Shown here in pieces: positions 62,472-64,000 of a stretch of 64,000 nt of DNA; the first letter of the stretch is position 1, and the number at the start of each line of letters is the position of its first letter. The position numbers and the translations under genes are program-made. The notes below the pieces were generated by a model. The model did not search any database. It was given only the letters and a program-made list of their open reading frames with translations, and was not told the origin of the DNA. Origin of the DNA: Malurus cyaneus samueli (Eukaryota > Chordata > Aves > Passeriformes > Maluridae); assembly GCA_009741485.1 (NCBI GenBank), contig CM019216.1:27607741-27671740 (forward strand), read 5' to 3'.

Positions 62472-64000
62472 CTGCAAGAGGCAGCCACAGCGTCACTGGC
62501 AGCACGCACGGGCTCCCAGCAGGCTGCTCTTGTGAGCACTGCTAGAAACCTACACGTTAGTCATCAGCACCAGCAAATCAAGAGCAATTCTGGATGACGG
62601 ATTTCAGCCCAACAGCTGTATTTGAAAGCTGCGTGTGCCCACTCATTTTCTGTGAAATCTTCAGCTCTTTAGCCCATAGGCATCTCAATTCTACTTTAAA
62701 TACCCTATTCATAATACCTTTCATACCAAAATTTTTTAAAGCTGTGAAAAAAATGGGGTTTTTTTCTTACTAGTTTGGGTTTTCAAAGGTGTAGTAGATC
62801 TTCTTTACCTACAAGACTATAGCATTGTGTCAGTAGGTTTATTTGTATAGATTGTTGAGATACTATACAAACTCAAAAAAAAAATAATATTGATCAAATC
62901 ACACTTCACTAGGACAAGTACAATTAGCTTGAGATTTGTAAAAAATGCATTGAGTAGAGGAAATTATGACACACAGCTCTTTACTGCCTGCAGCAGACCT
63001 AAGATGCAGCACAGACCAATCAAGGATTCATGAAAAATGATTCTTTGGGCTAAATCTTTTTAACTTCTGTATTTTGCCTTTAAAAGCTCTGCTAACTTTC
63101 TGAGAAAGAATAAAAGCAGGCCAGGCAGGATGCTTACTATCAGCAGCAGCAGTTTTTCCAATGGTGTAAATTAACTAAATGTAATACTAGAAATGTGATC
63201 CTTATCTAACCTAGAGGAATATATAGGTATGAAAAAATGGCTGCAGCAAGAAGTGTCTATGACTAGGAGTCAGTTCATAAAGGGCATTGAGGTGCTGGAC
63301 TGTGTTCAGAGAAGGGCAACAAAGATGGGGAAGGGTCTAGAGAGTGAGTCCTATGAGGAGCAGCTGAGGGAGCTGGGGGTGTTCAGCCTGGCAAAAAGGA
63401 GGCTCAGGGGGGACCTCATCACTCTCTACAACTGCCTGAAAGGAGGCTGGAGCCAGGTGGGGGTCAGCCTCTTCCCCCAGGTAACTAACATTAGGAAATG
63501 GTCTCAAGCTGTGCCAGAGAAGGTTCCGGTTGGACATCAGGAAAAAGTTCTTCAAAAGGGTTGTCAGGCATTGGAATGGGCTGCCCAGAGAGGTGATGGA
63601 GCCACCATCCCTGGAAGCGTTCAAGATGTGGCACTTAGCACTATGGTTTAATTGATGTGGTATTCAGTCAAAGGTTGGACTGGATCATGGAGTCTTTTCC
63701 ATCCCAAAGGATTTGTGAATCTGATTCAGTGAATTCAGATAACTGGTTCAGTGGTCCATTTTCTTCAGTAAACAGGATATAATATGACACAAACCTTGGC
63801 ACACAGCTCCCCGTGGGAAAATCAGACAGTCTGGCGTGAGAGATTGAGCAGACGAGTGCACAGACACAGCGACTTGCACAATTTAACCACACTGGTTCAA
63901 AAGCCACTGTTTTAACAACTATGCTTTAAACATGGTTCTATTTAAACAAGTATGAAACTATTTCAGTGTAACGTGGGCTTAGTTTGATCTATTCTAAAAA
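62472..64000 (-). other. B3GAT2: B3GAT2 intron, continues past the window
   Basis: The sequence after the gcag acceptor on the - strand shows no exon up to the window edge. A CR1 fragment occupies about 63265-63725. The rest is AT-rich unique sequence. Confidence 0.75.
63265..63725 (+). repeat. CR1 LINE 3' end, antisense to B3GAT2
   Basis: The + strand frame from 63229 reads decayed CR1 ORF2 C-terminus: '[20 protein letters not shown]', then '[20 protein letters not shown]'. It is followed by the 3' tail blocks 'gaatgggctgcccagagagg' and 'ttggactggatcatggagtc', and the worn octamer end 'tttgtgaatctgattcag'. It is one of the better preserved copies in the window but still frame-broken. It runs opposite to B3GAT2. 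Confidence 0.92.

Noticed and set aside
1..64000. Search for tRNA, rRNA, microRNA hairpins of known families, CRISPR arrays or viral insertions.
   Set aside because: Nothing with the expected structure or recognisable sequence was found by reading. Low-identity endogenous elements could escape this and would need RepeatMasker or Infernal.

Overview
The window looks like nuclear DNA from a bird. It is AT-rich vertebrate intron sequence with GT-AG splice sites, and its interspersed repeats are decayed CR1 LINE fragments with avian-type 3' ends (a 'gggttggaaggga' block and a '(TCTATGAT)n'-like terminus). No Alu, L1 or bacterial-type gene organisation is visible. I cannot fix the species.

Two protein-coding genes meet tail to tail. 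Positions 1 to about 55,400 on the + strand hold the 3' part of SMAP1 (small ArfGAP 1). Seven coding exons (8420-8494, 12650-12730, 34098-34182, 42124-42251, 50749-50917, 51540-51871, 54175-54309) join in consistent phase and give the last 334 residues. The zinc-finger ArfGAP domain lies upstream of the window. The part present carries a Lys/Glu-rich cassette exon, the clathrin box LLGLD, two D-L-D-[I/L]-F motifs and a Met/Gly/Gln-rich tail ending in QLWK.

On the - strand, from 55,628 to beyond 64,000, are the last three coding exons of B3GAT2 (glucuronyltransferase GlcAT-S): 62327-62471, 55795-55943 and 55628-55714. They give the last 126 residues. The large first exon, with the membrane anchor and the DxD motif, lies beyond the right edge. 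The two stop codons are 1.3 kb apart, so the two 3' UTRs share or nearly share this interval. The two proteins act at different steps (clathrin-linked Arf6 GAP activity; Golgi glucuronyl transfer), so nothing suggests a functional operon-like link. The adjacency matches what I recall of the mammalian SMAP1-B3GAT2 order.

Almost everything else is intron. It holds eight CR1 fragments (seven antisense to their host gene), a 77-bp tandem duplication, smaller tandem repeats, an A/C-rich low-complexity tract, a 24-bp palindrome, and an AATAAA followed 24 bases later by a genomic A15 tract. The observations I consider most worth a second look are the 80-nt B3GAT2 intron that contains a perfect 9-bp hairpin with a decoy splice acceptor, the tandem acceptors and intron-split clathrin box in SMAP1, and the convergent 3' ends. 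I found no evidence of a wholly new biological system.
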